DNA of 64,000 nt, taken from NCBI GenBank assembly GCA_016286365.1, contig JAEESN010000003.1:62001-126000 (forward strand), in the 5' to 3' direction. Source of the DNA: Treponema sp. (GTDB lineage: Bacteria; Spirochaetota; Spirochaetia; Treponematales; Treponemataceae). A program made the position numbers and the translations under genes. The notes beneath the pieces are model-generated. The model was not told where the DNA came from. It saw only the letters and a list, made by a program, of their open reading frames with translations, and did not search any database. Below are positions 17,181-26,099 of the stretch, piece by piece (within the stretch, counting starts at the first letter, position 1; every line of letters begins with the position of its first letter).

Positions 17181-18227
17181 ATGAAAATTGTTGTCCTTGC
17201 CGGTGGTATAAGCCCTGAGCGTGATGTTTCACTTTGTTCTGCAAGTCTTATTGCAAATGCCCTTCTTAAAAAAGGTCACAAGGTTGCCTTTGTCGATGTA
17301 TATGTGGGTATACCAGAAGGAACTTCTTTAGAAAGCCTTTTTGTTACAAAAGAATCAGGAAAAACTTTTTCATACGCAATCCCGGAAACTGAGCCAGACT
17401 TAGAAGCATTAATTGCCGCTAACGGTGGCCGCCGTGATTTGATTGGTCCTGGCGTTTTAGAAATCTGTAAAATGGCCGATGCAGCATTCCTCGGGCTCCA
17501 TGGCGGAATGGGAGAAAACGGAAGACTTCAGGCTGTGCTCGACACCTTTAATATTCCATACACTGGCTCAGGATATATCGGCTGTGCGCTTGCCATGGAT
17601 AAAGCCTTGAGTAAAAATCTTTTTGTAAATAACAATATTCCAACCCCTGAATGGCTCTTGTTTGATCCTTCAAAAGATTCAATAAAAATGGTTCAGGAAA
17701 AAATCGGGTTCCCATGTGCAGTAAAACCGATTGGATGTGGTTCAAGCTGCGGAGTTTCTCTTGTTCATAACGAAGAAGAATGGGAGCCGGCTATAAAATA
17801 TTCAACAAAATATGAACCTGTATGCCTTATAGAAAAAATGATACATGGTCGTGAATTTTCTATTGGTATTCTTGACGGGAAAGTTCTTCCGATTATCGAG
17901 ATTCGTCCAAAGCAGGGATTTTACGATTACAAAAATAAATATCAGGCTGATGCCACAGAAGAAATCTGTCCGGCCCCACTTGATCAAAATCGGACAAAAG
18001 AAGCACAGGATCTTGCCCTTCGTGTTCACCGCCTTTTGGGACTTGGAAACTATTCTCGTGTAGATTTTATTCTTAGCGATAAGGATGATAAGTTTTACTG
18101 CCTCGAAGCAAACAATCTTCCCGGCATGACACCAAACAGCCTCCTCCCTCAGGAAGCAAAAGCAATCGGCATTTCATACGAAGATTTGTGCGAACGCCTG
18201 GTTCTTTCGGCTTCGGTAAAACAATAA
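17181..18227 (+). CDS. ddl: D-alanine--D-alanine ligase
   Basis: The 348-residue enzyme joins two D-alanines for peptidoglycan precursors, using ATP. It has LAGGISPERDVSL at the N-terminus, GLHGGMGENGRLQ, YTGSGYIGCALAMDK, PCAVKPIGCGSSCGV for ATP grasp, and LEANNLPGMTPNSLLPQEA at the C-terminus. It is monocistronic, behind CGAGG, and converges on the next gene with no intergenic space. Confidence 0.95.
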   Translation: MKIVVLAGGISPERDVSLCSASLIANALLKKGHKVAFVDVYVGIPEGTSLESLFVTKESGKTFSYAIPETEPDLEALIAANGGRRDLIGPGVLEICKMADAAFLGLHGGMGENGRLQAVLDTFNIPYTGSGYIGCALAMDKALSKNLFVNNNIPTPEWLLFDPSKDSIKMVQEKIGFPCAVKPIGCGSSCGVSLVHNEEEWEPAIKYSTKYEPVCLIEKMIHGREFSIGILDGKVLPIIEIRPKQGFYDYKNKYQADATEEICPAPLDQNRTKEAQDLALRVHRLLGLGNYSRVDFILSDKDDKFYCLEANNLPGMTPNSLLPQEAKAIGISYEDLCERLVLSASVKQ

Positions 18228-18866
18228 TTATTTCATCGCCCCGATTAATTCTGCAAGCCTGTCGAAAATCTGTTCAGCCGTGTAATCAGAGGGCGACTTT
18301 CCGTTAAACCAGCCATCCTCAAAAATCATTTTTGCTGCCTTCACTCCGCACGCGTTATGAACATTAAAATCTTCTTCGATTTCGCTCAGCTTTGCAGAAT
18401 TTTTTTCATAAAGAAGTTCTTTTATAAACTGAAAGCCCCTCTGGATATCGCCAAAAGGTTCTGGTAGATATGTGATGTTAAAATTTCTTCTTTGCAGCAA
18501 TTTATTATACTTCACAAGTTCCATCGCCCCACCGTAATCATCCTTACAGGCAATCACAAAATTATGAATACCACTCATAGCCGCAGTCCCCATACACATC
18601 GGGCAGGGTTCTAGCGCACAGAAAAGAGTATAAGCTTTTAAATTCGGATATTTTGAAATATCAAGATTTCTGATACATTCACTTTCGGCGTGGCAGACCC
18701 TCGGATTTGGGATAGCTGTTTCTCCAACCTGATTCCGTGCCTCGCTTATGATGTTTCCTTTTTCATCAATAAGCAGGGCAGAGATAGCCTTACTCCCATT
18801 GCAAACCGACTGCCAGTTTAATTCGAATATTTTTTTCCAGTAGATATCTAAATCACTATATTTCAT
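18228..18866 (-). CDS. Nucleoside/tRNA-type zinc deaminase family protein
   Basis: The 212-residue protein has the cytidine-deaminase-fold zinc site CHAESE and CALEPCPMCMGTAAM, as in guanine, tRNA-adenosine and cytosine deaminases. A C-terminal extension of about 70 residues is unlike TadA and suggests a free-base or nucleoside substrate. Its ATG overlaps the stop of the upstream HAD fragment by four bases, so it depends on that operon. Confidence 0.85.
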   Translation of the reverse strand: MKYSDLDIYWKKIFELNWQSVCNGSKAISALLIDEKGNIISEARNQVGETAIPNPRVCHAESECIRNLDISKYPNLKAYTLFCALEPCPMCMGTAAMSGIHNFVIACKDDYGGAMELVKYNKLLQRRNFNITYLPEPFGDIQRGFQFIKELLYEKNSAKLSEIEEDFNVHNACGVKAAKMIFEDGWFNGKSPSDYTAEQIFDRLAELIGAMK

Positions 18867-19138
18867 AAAATCCCGAATTCTCCTGTGCTAGGATAACACA
18901 GCAGGTAATTATTTTCTATAAATATTTTCAAAAGTTCACTAAGCCTGCAGATAGTATAATCCGGTTCTTCGGACGGGGACTCTGGTTTCTGAAGGGCGCC
19001 AAAACCCTGTTTTATCCAGACGGTTTTCATGCCAAGTTTTTTTGCTTCTTCCATTTCTGCCTGTTCACGGCATCTTTTTTTCCAGACAGCATCTTCGTTT
19101 ACAAGTGTGTATCCTACATCAAAAAATAAAACCTTCAC
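18863..19138 (-). pseudogene. HAD hydrolase gene with large internal in-frame deletion
   Basis: The 91-residue frame starts as a HAD hydrolase (FDVGYTLVNEDAVWKKRCRE) and then jumps to a C-terminal segment (AKKLGMKTVWIKQGFGALQK, PDYTICRLSELLKI). The cap domain and motifs II and III, about 130 residues, are missing, so it cannot be a working HAD enzyme. The frame is intact and overlaps both neighbours (GTGA with the MarR gene, ATGA with the deaminase gene), perhaps because it is needed for translational coupling. Confidence 0.75.
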
Positions 19139-19587
19139 TCCCCTGCCTCCGCCTCTTTGCAGTTTTCAAGAATCCTTTTTAAGTACTCTTCAAACTCTTC
19201 GATTTCTTTGACAGAAAATCCTTTGTAAAAAAGCGCGTTCTGCTGGTCCGAAACTTCCCCGATTTTTGATTTGAAAACCTCGTCCTTACCGGTTCTACAG
19301 ATAAGTGTGGCACGTTTATCTTCCGGGCTTGGAATCCTTTTTACGTAGCCGTCACGTTCAAGGCGGTCGATGATTCCGGTGAGGGTTGCTTTATCGAGGC
19401 TTGTTTTTTCTACGAGCTTTTTGATTGGAATATTGTCTTCGTTCCAGAGTGCAAAAATCACACGTCCGCGCGCGCCGGCTAAATCTTCCAGACCATTGCG
19501 GCTTAAAACATCATACCACACCCGCTGACTAACCTGGTGCACCTGAGAAATTAATATTCCGCCTTCAGTCCGTCCGTTTTTCATCAA
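19135..19587 (-). CDS. MarR family transcriptional regulator
   Basis: The 150-residue protein has the MarR winged helix: ARGRVIFALW, KLVEKTSLDKATLTGIIDRLERDGYV and the wing PSPEDKRATLICRT. The family binds palindromic operators as dimers. The perfect 18-bp palindrome at 20108-20125, ahead of the upstream co-oriented PNPOx gene, is the obvious candidate site. The spacing to the PNPOx gene is 19 bases, so they probably share a transcript. Confidence 0.92.
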   Translation of the reverse strand: MMKNGRTEGGILISQVHQVSQRVWYDVLSRNGLEDLAGARGRVIFALWNEDNIPIKKLVEKTSLDKATLTGIIDRLERDGYVKRIPSPEDKRATLICRTGKDEVFKSKIGEVSDQQNALFYKGFSVKEIEEFEEYLKRILENCKEAEAGE

Positions 19588-19606
19588 TTAATCCTTGAAT
19601 CAATCC

Positions 19607-20089
19607 CTATTTTTTTGAAGCGTTTACCGGTTCGCCAAAATTATGAACTTTTCCGCCGCCCCAGCAGTGCATGAATTTTGTTGTGAACTTAAGCACAGTG
19701 TAATCAGGATCAGTTGGCCCCTTGTGATAATAAATACGCCAGCCAGTCTGCCAGAAATCTTCTTTCACAGCCTGATCAGTAACTTCTTCGACTGTGCCCA
19801 CGGCAGAAACACCCTTGAATTTTTTTGGAAGAACAAAATAGAAGCAGACATTTTTATTTGCACGAATCTGACGAACCTTACGAGAAGATGTGTTTGTAGT
19901 AAAATAAATTGTGAGGGTCTCGCCATCAGCAGAAATTGCCTTGTCCTTAAGCTTTGGATACTGTTTTGGATTTGCAAGATTCAAAAGTGCACGGACTTCC
20001 GGAAAGCCTTCTGTTTCATCTTTCCCAAATGTCGCAATCTGAGCACTTTCTGCACTCTGGATGATTTTTACAACGTCTTTGATATTCAT
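19607..20089 (-). CDS. Pyridoxamine 5'-phosphate oxidase family protein
   Basis: The 160-residue protein has the split-barrel flavin-binding fold, with ESAQIATFGKDETEGFPEVRALLNL, LTIYFTTNTSSRKVRQIRAN and KNVCFYFV. These proteins bind FMN, F420 or haem; the substrate is unknown. It is the first gene of the operon with marR and lies just after the palindromic operator, with AGGAGTG before the ATG. Confidence 0.88.
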   Translation of the reverse strand: MNIKDVVKIIQSAESAQIATFGKDETEGFPEVRALLNLANPKQYPKLKDKAISADGETLTIYFTTNTSSRKVRQIRANKNVCFYFVLPKKFKGVSAVGTVEEVTDQAVKEDFWQTGWRIYYHKGPTDPDYTVLKFTTKFMHCWGGGKVHNFGEPVNASKK

Positions 20090-20107
20090 CTCATCACTCC
20101 TATAAAT

Positions 20108-20125
20108 TAGTTTGTATACAAACTA
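20108..20125. promoter_or_regulatory. Perfect 18-bp palindrome, candidate MarR operator
   Basis: TAGTTTGTATACAAACTA is fully self-complementary. It lies 18 bases upstream of the PNPOx start and overlaps a likely -10 region (TATAGT on the minus strand). Size, symmetry and position fit a MarR dimer site that controls the operon encoding it. Confidence 0.7.
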
Positions 20126-20158
20126 TATTACAGAATACGTGATTTTGCAAGAGGAAAG

Positions 20159-20671
20159 TTATTCTACCCCCATCTCCCTATAAATCTTCTCAATCACTTT
20201 TCCTTTATGATTTATATAGGCATCGATGTCATGAGGATAAAGTTCAGCGGCTTCTTTTTTTATCTGACTGTAGGCCTGAACGGCGTCCGGGTGGGAGCGT
20301 AGATAATCACGGAACATAACATGGCGTTTGAGTTCGCGTGAATCTTCGGGGCAGACATAAAGATGATGATCCATGAGATGTTCTCTGCCCGAATATTTAA
20401 ACATTTCGCGGCCTTCTATTCCGCCGTTGCCTTCGTGCTCGTAGCCGATTGTAGCAAGAGCCTTGATTGCGGCTTCAACATCAGTTTTACGGACAACAAC
20501 ATCAATATCAATAATTGGTTTTGCAGCAAGGCCCGGAACCGAGGTGCTTCCAACGTGTTCAACAGAAATTGCAAGGGAGCCGAGTGCAGAGTCGAGTTCA
20601 GATTTAATATCACAAAAAGCCTTTGCCCATTTTTCATCATAGGGGAGAACGATAATATTTCTAGTTGCCAT
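20159..20671 (-). CDS. GrpB family (UPF0157) nucleotidyltransferase-like protein
   Basis: The 170-residue protein matches the GrpB/UPF0157 family: VLPYDEKWAKAF, EHVGSTSVPGLAAKPIIDIDVVV and HLYVCPEDSRELKRHVMFRDYLR. The family has a nucleotidyltransferase fold and no proven general function. It is preceded by GGAGG and lies in a run of accessory genes. Confidence 0.92.
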   Translation of the reverse strand: MATRNIIVLPYDEKWAKAFCDIKSELDSALGSLAISVEHVGSTSVPGLAAKPIIDIDVVVRKTDVEAAIKALATIGYEHEGNGGIEGREMFKYSGREHLMDHHLYVCPEDSRELKRHVMFRDYLRSHPDAVQAYSQIKKEAAELYPHDIDAYINHKGKVIEKIYREMGVE

Positions 20672-20713
20672 TTTTCCTCCAGCGAAAGTCTTCTTATATT
20701 TCTGACTTAGCTT

Positions 20714-21391
20714 TTATTTTCCGAATACCTTTTTACCAGAGCCCACCTCGAAATTGTATTCGACTATGCCAAGGTCTATGTGTGCCATTGGTTTATTGCT
20801 TGCGGTAATCGTAACGTTTTCGCCGTCCAAAGTGATAAAAAATTTCTGCTGATTAAGCGCTGTTGGTGCTTTGAGTGCTGCATCAACTCCGGCCTTAAAC
20901 CATACAGGTGTAGATGAAAGCTTTTCGTCTGTAATGTTACAAAGCTTTTCGAGCGGTTTAGATTTATGTTCAACGCCCTGACTTTCACCGTAACCTAAAG
21001 CAATTATGCATACAATCTTTTCGTCGGAAGCAATATTAACGCGGCATTTTCCTTTTTTGTAAGTTCCGGCAATCCAGCAGGTGTTGAGACTCATCATCTG
21101 AGCGGCAAGTACAAGCTTTTGTCCGTAGTAACCGCAAACTTCATCAAGATTTTCAACTGATTTTTTTCCGACAAGAGCGATGTAATTTTTTGCACCGGTA
21201 ATCCATCCATAATGATTCATCAATGTTTTAAAACATTCCGGATTATCTAACACAAGCTGAATATTTAATCCGCTTTTTGAATTGCATTCTTTTATAAGGC
21301 GGTTTAATTCAGCACATTTTACATCTTCTATAGGAAGATCCTTGTAATGGCGCACTGAATGGCGCAGAGTGATTGCTTCGTTTTCTGTCAT
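20714..21391 (-). CDS. Nitroreductase family protein
   Basis: The 225-residue protein has the FMN-binding nitroreductase fold: LRHSVRHYKDLPIE at the N-terminus, GYYGQKLVLAAQMMSLNTCWIAGTY in the middle, and ALGYGESQG. It resembles the anaerobe-type members in which the C-terminal half is a shortened second domain. A small gene lies 17 bases upstream in the same direction. Confidence 0.88.
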   Translation of the reverse strand: MTENEAITLRHSVRHYKDLPIEDVKCAELNRLIKECNSKSGLNIQLVLDNPECFKTLMNHYGWITGAKNYIALVGKKSVENLDEVCGYYGQKLVLAAQMMSLNTCWIAGTYKKGKCRVNIASDEKIVCIIALGYGESQGVEHKSKPLEKLCNITDEKLSSTPVWFKAGVDAALKAPTALNQQKFFITLDGENVTITASNKPMAHIDLGIVEYNFEVGSGKKVFGK

Positions 21392-21408
21392 TTTTAACTC
21401 CTATTATT

Positions 21409-21519
21409 TTATATTTTATTCACACCTTTGCATTTTCCAATTGTTGTGATTGAGCCATCCGGATTATATTTAAATTCTGCAATACCCGGATGATTTGTAA
21501 AGCATGGGCCTTCTTCCAT
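21409..21519 (-). CDS. Small protein of 36 residues before the nitroreductase
   Basis: The frame begins MEEGPCFTNHPGIAEFKYNP and ends GKCKGVNKI, with AGAGGA five bases before the ATG. It has two Cys and one His but no recognised family. The good ribosome-binding site and close spacing to the nitroreductase gene support translation. It could also be the tail of a lost larger gene. Confidence 0.5.
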   Translation of the reverse strand: MEEGPCFTNHPGIAEFKYNPDGSITTIGKCKGVNKI

Positions 21520-21549
21520 ATTTTCCTCTTTTATAAATCAGCTATAAAG

Positions 21550-23241
21550 CTATAAATTTGAGTAATATGCTTCGAGTTTAGGGCGGGCTTGAATATAATA
21601 TTTTTCGAGCTGTTTGTCAAAGTGTTTTCCAAAGCTTTCCAGCATGATAGAATCAGCTTTTTCAAAACTCATTGCTTCCTTATAAACGCGTTTACTTACA
21701 AGTGCATCGTAAACATCTGCAATTGCCATGATGCGTGCTTCGAGAGGAATCTCTTCTGCCTTTAATCCTTTTGGATAACCTGAGCCATCCCAGCGTTCAT
21801 GATGATAGTGTGCAACGTTTTCTGCAAGAATATGGAAATCCTTGTCATCAGTTTCTTTAAGGATTTCGTGAACGATGTGTGCACCTTCTTCTGCATGAGT
21901 CTTCATAATTTCGAACTCTTCGGGTGTAAAACGGCCAGGTTTTCTTAAAACCGCATCATCAACGGCAATTTTTCCAAGGTCATGCATAGGCGCAGCCTTT
22001 ATAAGATTGTGATAAAAATCAGAGGTAAGCTTGAGAGCTCCATCAGTTTTGTCTTTCTGAATCTCTTCTACCAGAATTTTTATAACATCACTTGTTCTTT
22101 TGATGTGACCACCTGTAGAATTGTCGCGGCTTTCTACCATGGTTGCCATTCCAAGAATAAGGTTATCGTGCATTTTTAAAATATCCGCGGTTTTTTCTGC
22201 AACCTCATCCTTCAGTCTGTCATTGAATTTATTAAGAAGCGAAATATATTTATAATTTTTTGTATCGTCCTGCATGTAAAGAATGTATCCGCGGTTATTT
22301 CGCCCGTCATAAAGTTTTTCTATATCAATTTTATAAATCTGATTTTTAAAGTTTTTTGTAAAGCTGTTCTTTTTTGGATTTTCTATATACTCCCGGATTT
22401 TCTTAATAATTTCTTCATTTAATCTGGAGGTCTTAGGAATTGAATTATCTACTTTAAGTTTTGCAAGTTCAGGATAAATTTCTTTTGCAATCTGATTGCT
22501 TCCAAGATAATGGAAATTTTCATCAAAAGAAGCGAACCCTGTTTTACCGTTAGAAGAAATTGTTTCTATTGCGGTCGAAGCTACATCATAAAGAATAATT
22601 CTTCGGCTGATTATGAGCATGACTATTCCGCTGAGGTTATAAGACAGAGGAATTAAATCAACATCTACATGAAGAAATTTTCCTATAAAAAACGAAAGAA
22701 CAGTGATTAATTCGCAGGCAACCATATACCAGAGGTTATGACGCGATACATCATTCCTTTTAAAAAATGCATAAAAAGTAGCACTGACCGTGATTATCAT
22801 GTAGATGAATATCTGGATATAATAAAGGGTATGAACAATGCTGTATTTTTTATGAAGGACAAGTCGTCCGCCGATTAATTCTCCGGTGATTTCTTTATAG
22901 AAAAAATCTGATGAGCCGATTGTGAGCGCACTAAAAAAGAAAAACGAAGAAACTGCAAAAAGTATAAGTCTTATAGGTTTTTTGATATTCAGATTACACA
23001 GATTAAAAATTGTGTACATTACAAAAACATGAAGATAGATTCCAAGGTATGATATTTTTATGCCTATGATTGCTTCCCCGACTGTCTGAGAAACTGCTGT
23101 TATATAGTAACCAAGATTTATGATGGGAATTAATGCATAAGTTAATGTAAGGAAAACCGAAAATCTTTTTCTCCAGATTCCAGAATAAATTCCCGTGAGC
23201 AGCACAGAAGTAACAAAAATGATTGCATAATACAACTTCAT
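21550..23241 (-). CDS. 7TM sensor HD-GYP phosphodiesterase
   Basis: The 563-residue protein has seven N-terminal membrane helices (about residues 5-225) of the histidine-kinase 7TM type. A PAS-like linker with GKTGFASFDENFHYLG and a C-terminal HD-GYP domain (about 345-555) follow. MHDLGKIAVDD and HHERWDGSGYP are intact, so it should hydrolyse cyclic-di-GMP. It is a close paralogue of 56432-58129. No Shine-Dalgarno sequence is present; a TATAAT box ends nine bases before the ATG. Confidence 0.93.
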   Translation of the reverse strand: MKLYYAIIFVTSVLLTGIYSGIWRKRFSVFLTLTYALIPIINLGYYITAVSQTVGEAIIGIKISYLGIYLHVFVMYTIFNLCNLNIKKPIRLILFAVSSFFFFSALTIGSSDFFYKEITGELIGGRLVLHKKYSIVHTLYYIQIFIYMIITVSATFYAFFKRNDVSRHNLWYMVACELITVLSFFIGKFLHVDVDLIPLSYNLSGIVMLIISRRIILYDVASTAIETISSNGKTGFASFDENFHYLGSNQIAKEIYPELAKLKVDNSIPKTSRLNEEIIKKIREYIENPKKNSFTKNFKNQIYKIDIEKLYDGRNNRGYILYMQDDTKNYKYISLLNKFNDRLKDEVAEKTADILKMHDNLILGMATMVESRDNSTGGHIKRTSDVIKILVEEIQKDKTDGALKLTSDFYHNLIKAAPMHDLGKIAVDDAVLRKPGRFTPEEFEIMKTHAEEGAHIVHEILKETDDKDFHILAENVAHYHHERWDGSGYPKGLKAEEIPLEARIMAIADVYDALVSKRVYKEAMSFEKADSIMLESFGKHFDKQLEKYYIQARPKLEAYYSNL

Positions 23242-23332
23242 ACGAAAATATTATAAGTTAGAATTTTTCAATTGTGAAGTGATTTTGTAAATCGTGATTC
23301 GGGGTTCCGTGATTTTTTGTTTGCCGGGATTT

Positions 23333-24715
23333 TTACTTTTTCCGTTCTTTCAAAATCGGTTCTAAAAGTTTTTCGAAGTCCGGAATAGTCCACGATGTAT
23401 AAGAATCCCTATTTTTTTTATAAGTCTCAACAAGAAATTCATTTATTGATTCGTCATTCAATTTCATCAGATTTTCGTAGAGAGGAAACAGCACATGTTG
23501 ATTAGTATCTTTCGAAAGCCTCTGCTTCATTGCGTTTATGATTTTTTTATTTTGAATATCGATTAAGTCAAGATTATGCATATAAACTTCGAAGGTTATT
23601 ACTTCAGCTTTTTTTATTCCATTTGCAAAATAATCAGTCAGATTTACATTATTTATACTCAGAGTTTTTATCATATGATCCAAAGCTTTAGTATTAGAAA
23701 AATACACTTCAGATTTTTTTACTGATTTTTTTATTGCATCAATTGCAAACTTTTTATCTTTGGCAAGAAAATAATCTATCAGATCTACATCCGTAAGATT
23801 ATATTCAAGCCAGAGAGTTTTTAAATAATCATCATAAAAACCATCTTTATATTCTTTTGCAGCACTATAAACAAACCCAACATGATATTTCTGCATTCGT
23901 TTATTTACATCTTCAGAAAATGCCATGTCGAAAATTTCTCTACTAAAGTCATCGTGATAAGCGGCTACCAAAGTATAAAATGATTTATACTTCCACGAAT
24001 AAAAATCAAGCGGCATGATTGAAATCATATATTCTTTTAAATAAGGCTTATTCGATTCACTGAGGTTATAAAGGCACGCTTTAAAATACAATTCTATATT
24101 AATATCTCTAAGAGTCTGAATCAGCGGAAGGTCTTCTTTTTTCTGATATTTTGCCAGAGAAAAAATTGCATCTTCATCTTTTAAAAGGGCCCATTCCCTG
24201 GTCGCTTTGTATAATTCATCTGATTTTTCATCTGATTGTAAAATTCCTTTTGCAAAATTTAGTTTTGACTTTTTTTGGATTGCCTGTAGTTTTAATTTTG
24301 ATTGTTCTTCGGCGTTAAGCTTTGTCGCGAATAATTCTTCTATAAAAATATCCCCGACATATGGCGTATAACCAAGATCATAAATTTGATAGTTAATTTT
24401 TTCGGAATCTTCTAATTCGTTAAATAAAATATTGTACCAGTCGGCTTTTATATTTCTATCTTTTATAAACGTAGCCGCATAACATCTGACTATATTATTT
24501 TCATCATTTAAAAGCTCCATGATTTCCTTGTCGGAACAGGCAGACATATACTCTTGGGCAGCCTTATATACTTTTGACTCCCTGTGTGCAATTCCTATTA
24601 TTTCATCTTCATAAACAGTTGCCTTACGAACAGTTTTTAAAAGCTCTTCGTTTGGTTTTGAAAAGAGATTAATAAATGTAAAAAACACTAAAATTAAACA
24701 AACTGATTTTTTCAT
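23333..24715 (-). CDS. Secreted alpha-helical-repeat hypothetical protein
   Basis: The 460-residue protein has a signal peptide (MKKSVCLILVFFTFINLFS) and is almost wholly predicted helical. Segments such as EIMELLNDENNIVRCYAATF recall HEAT-like repeats, which mediate protein contacts. No catalytic motif is visible. It has a GGAG site before the ATG and is separated by 40 bases from the acyltransferase gene upstream. Confidence 0.65.
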   Translation of the reverse strand: MKKSVCLILVFFTFINLFSKPNEELLKTVRKATVYEDEIIGIAHRESKVYKAAQEYMSACSDKEIMELLNDENNIVRCYAATFIKDRNIKADWYNILFNELEDSEKINYQIYDLGYTPYVGDIFIEELFATKLNAEEQSKLKLQAIQKKSKLNFAKGILQSDEKSDELYKATREWALLKDEDAIFSLAKYQKKEDLPLIQTLRDINIELYFKACLYNLSESNKPYLKEYMISIMPLDFYSWKYKSFYTLVAAYHDDFSREIFDMAFSEDVNKRMQKYHVGFVYSAAKEYKDGFYDDYLKTLWLEYNLTDVDLIDYFLAKDKKFAIDAIKKSVKKSEVYFSNTKALDHMIKTLSINNVNLTDYFANGIKKAEVITFEVYMHNLDLIDIQNKKIINAMKQRLSKDTNQHVLFPLYENLMKLNDESINEFLVETYKKNRDSYTSWTIPDFEKLLEPILKERKK

Positions 24716-24755
24716 ACTTTTTCTCCATTAAGTTGTATTTACAATTATACAAAAC

Positions 24756-26054
24756 TTACCTTAGCCTGTCATAAAGTTCTTCCGCTATAAACTGAAGTTC
24801 TGTCGGATTAAAATCCTCGTCATCTGAATAAAGATAATAGGTTGCGTCTTTGCAGGAAAGAACAACTGCCCGTCCGTGATGGCGGTAATTATATTCTGTC
24901 TGAACTGACTCCCTTATTTTATGCGGAAAGCTGATTGTGACAATTCCGTCATTACCAAATCTCCAGTCTTTTGGTGTGTAGTTATACTTTTTTTGCGGCC
25001 GGAAATTGATGGTGAATTCATCTTTGGTCAAACACAGAGTTCCTTCACCAAGTTTTATAAATCCATGTTCGTTTGGAAGCGCTTCTATCTGTACATTAAA
25101 CGTCCTCTTTACACCATGCTTTTTTAATTCGTTTATGGCAGCTTCTCTTTCTTCGTTATACCATTCAACCGGGGAAAAAGTTTTATCATCAGAAATCAGT
25201 TTACCTTCCGGCGTAAGCGTAAATTCTTTTTTGCACGAAGTACAAAACAGTTTATCGCCTTCGCTTTGCATTTTATATTTTGTTTTACAAAGAGGGCATG
25301 TGTACAAAGGAAGATGTAAACCCTGGGCAAGATTTTTTCCCGTATACAAAAGAGAATTTTTTTTCTGCCAGTCATATTCATCATAAGAAAGAAACTCTTC
25401 TATCTTTTTCTGAACAGTTTTTTCATCGGTTTTAAGAAGTTTTTCTGCCGTATACGCCAGGCGTAGTTCTGCTTCGAGTTTTCCGTTACGTGTATGCTCT
25501 TCGTCCCAGAAAGGATTTTTAAGATAGCTTCCGTGGATTAAAAGAATTACAAGCGGTGTGTTGAATTTTTTTGCATAATATTTTGCAAGCTTTCCCATGT
25601 TGTCCGGGATTTTAGAAGTTGTTCCGATGTTTGAGTGACGGGATTCCGGGAAAATCACAACTGAATTTTTTTTTGAAAAAGCATGCGAAATATTTTTTAC
25701 AACAGTGAAATCAGAAACATAACGTCTTTTCCCAATGCAGCCGAGTGCGCGGTATAAAGATTTTCCAAAGCCCGCAAAACCTTCCATATCGGAAACATAA
25801 AAAGCACGTCGGGGAAAGAGTGCAAGGGGCGCAATATAATAATCAGAAAATCCCTGATGCATGGAAATCACAAGATAAGGAGGTTTTATTCCTTTGAGCC
25901 CTGTTTTTTTGATTTGTAATTTTGATTTTGAAAGAGCTGTCATCAAAAAAGAGCCACCCCACATGAGCGGTAAAAGAAAAAACGGCGTTCTTTTTGGAGG
26001 GACGGTCATGTCAAAGGGAGTCATATCATCTTTTTTATTTATAAGCGCGCACAT
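24756..26054 (-). CDS. 1-acylglycerol-phosphate acyltransferase-like protein with zinc-ribbon insert
   Basis: The 432-residue protein begins with a PlsC-type domain (residues 45-235). It has the catalytic HQGFSD (HX4D) and FPESRHS, corresponding to the acceptor-binding FPEGTRS motif of the family. About 55 residues later comes a zinc ribbon, CPLCKTKY with a following CTSCKKEF, and then a beta-rich C-terminal domain of about 130 residues. The first part should acylate a lysolipid at the membrane; the appended part is unusual. It is divergent from the ArsC-like gene, and both have -10 boxes six bases from the start. Confidence 0.85.
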   Translation of the reverse strand: MCALINKKDDMTPFDMTVPPKRTPFFLLPLMWGGSFLMTALSKSKLQIKKTGLKGIKPPYLVISMHQGFSDYYIAPLALFPRRAFYVSDMEGFAGFGKSLYRALGCIGKRRYVSDFTVVKNISHAFSKKNSVVIFPESRHSNIGTTSKIPDNMGKLAKYYAKKFNTPLVILLIHGSYLKNPFWDEEHTRNGKLEAELRLAYTAEKLLKTDEKTVQKKIEEFLSYDEYDWQKKNSLLYTGKNLAQGLHLPLYTCPLCKTKYKMQSEGDKLFCTSCKKEFTLTPEGKLISDDKTFSPVEWYNEEREAAINELKKHGVKRTFNVQIEALPNEHGFIKLGEGTLCLTKDEFTINFRPQKKYNYTPKDWRFGNDGIVTISFPHKIRESVQTEYNYRHHGRAVVLSCKDATYYLYSDDEDFNPTELQFIAEELYDRLR

Positions 26055-26099
26055 TTTTTTAGTATAACAATCAGTGTGATTCTATGCTATAATAATTTT
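26055..26099. promoter_or_regulatory. 45-bp divergent promoter for two leaderless genes
   Basis: On the minus strand an extended -10, TGTTATACT (26061-26069), ends six bases before the acyltransferase ATG. On the plus strand TGCTATAAT (26085-26093) ends six bases before the ArsC-like ATG. Neither gene has a Shine-Dalgarno sequence, so both messages are predicted to begin at or next to the A of ATG. Confidence 0.7.
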
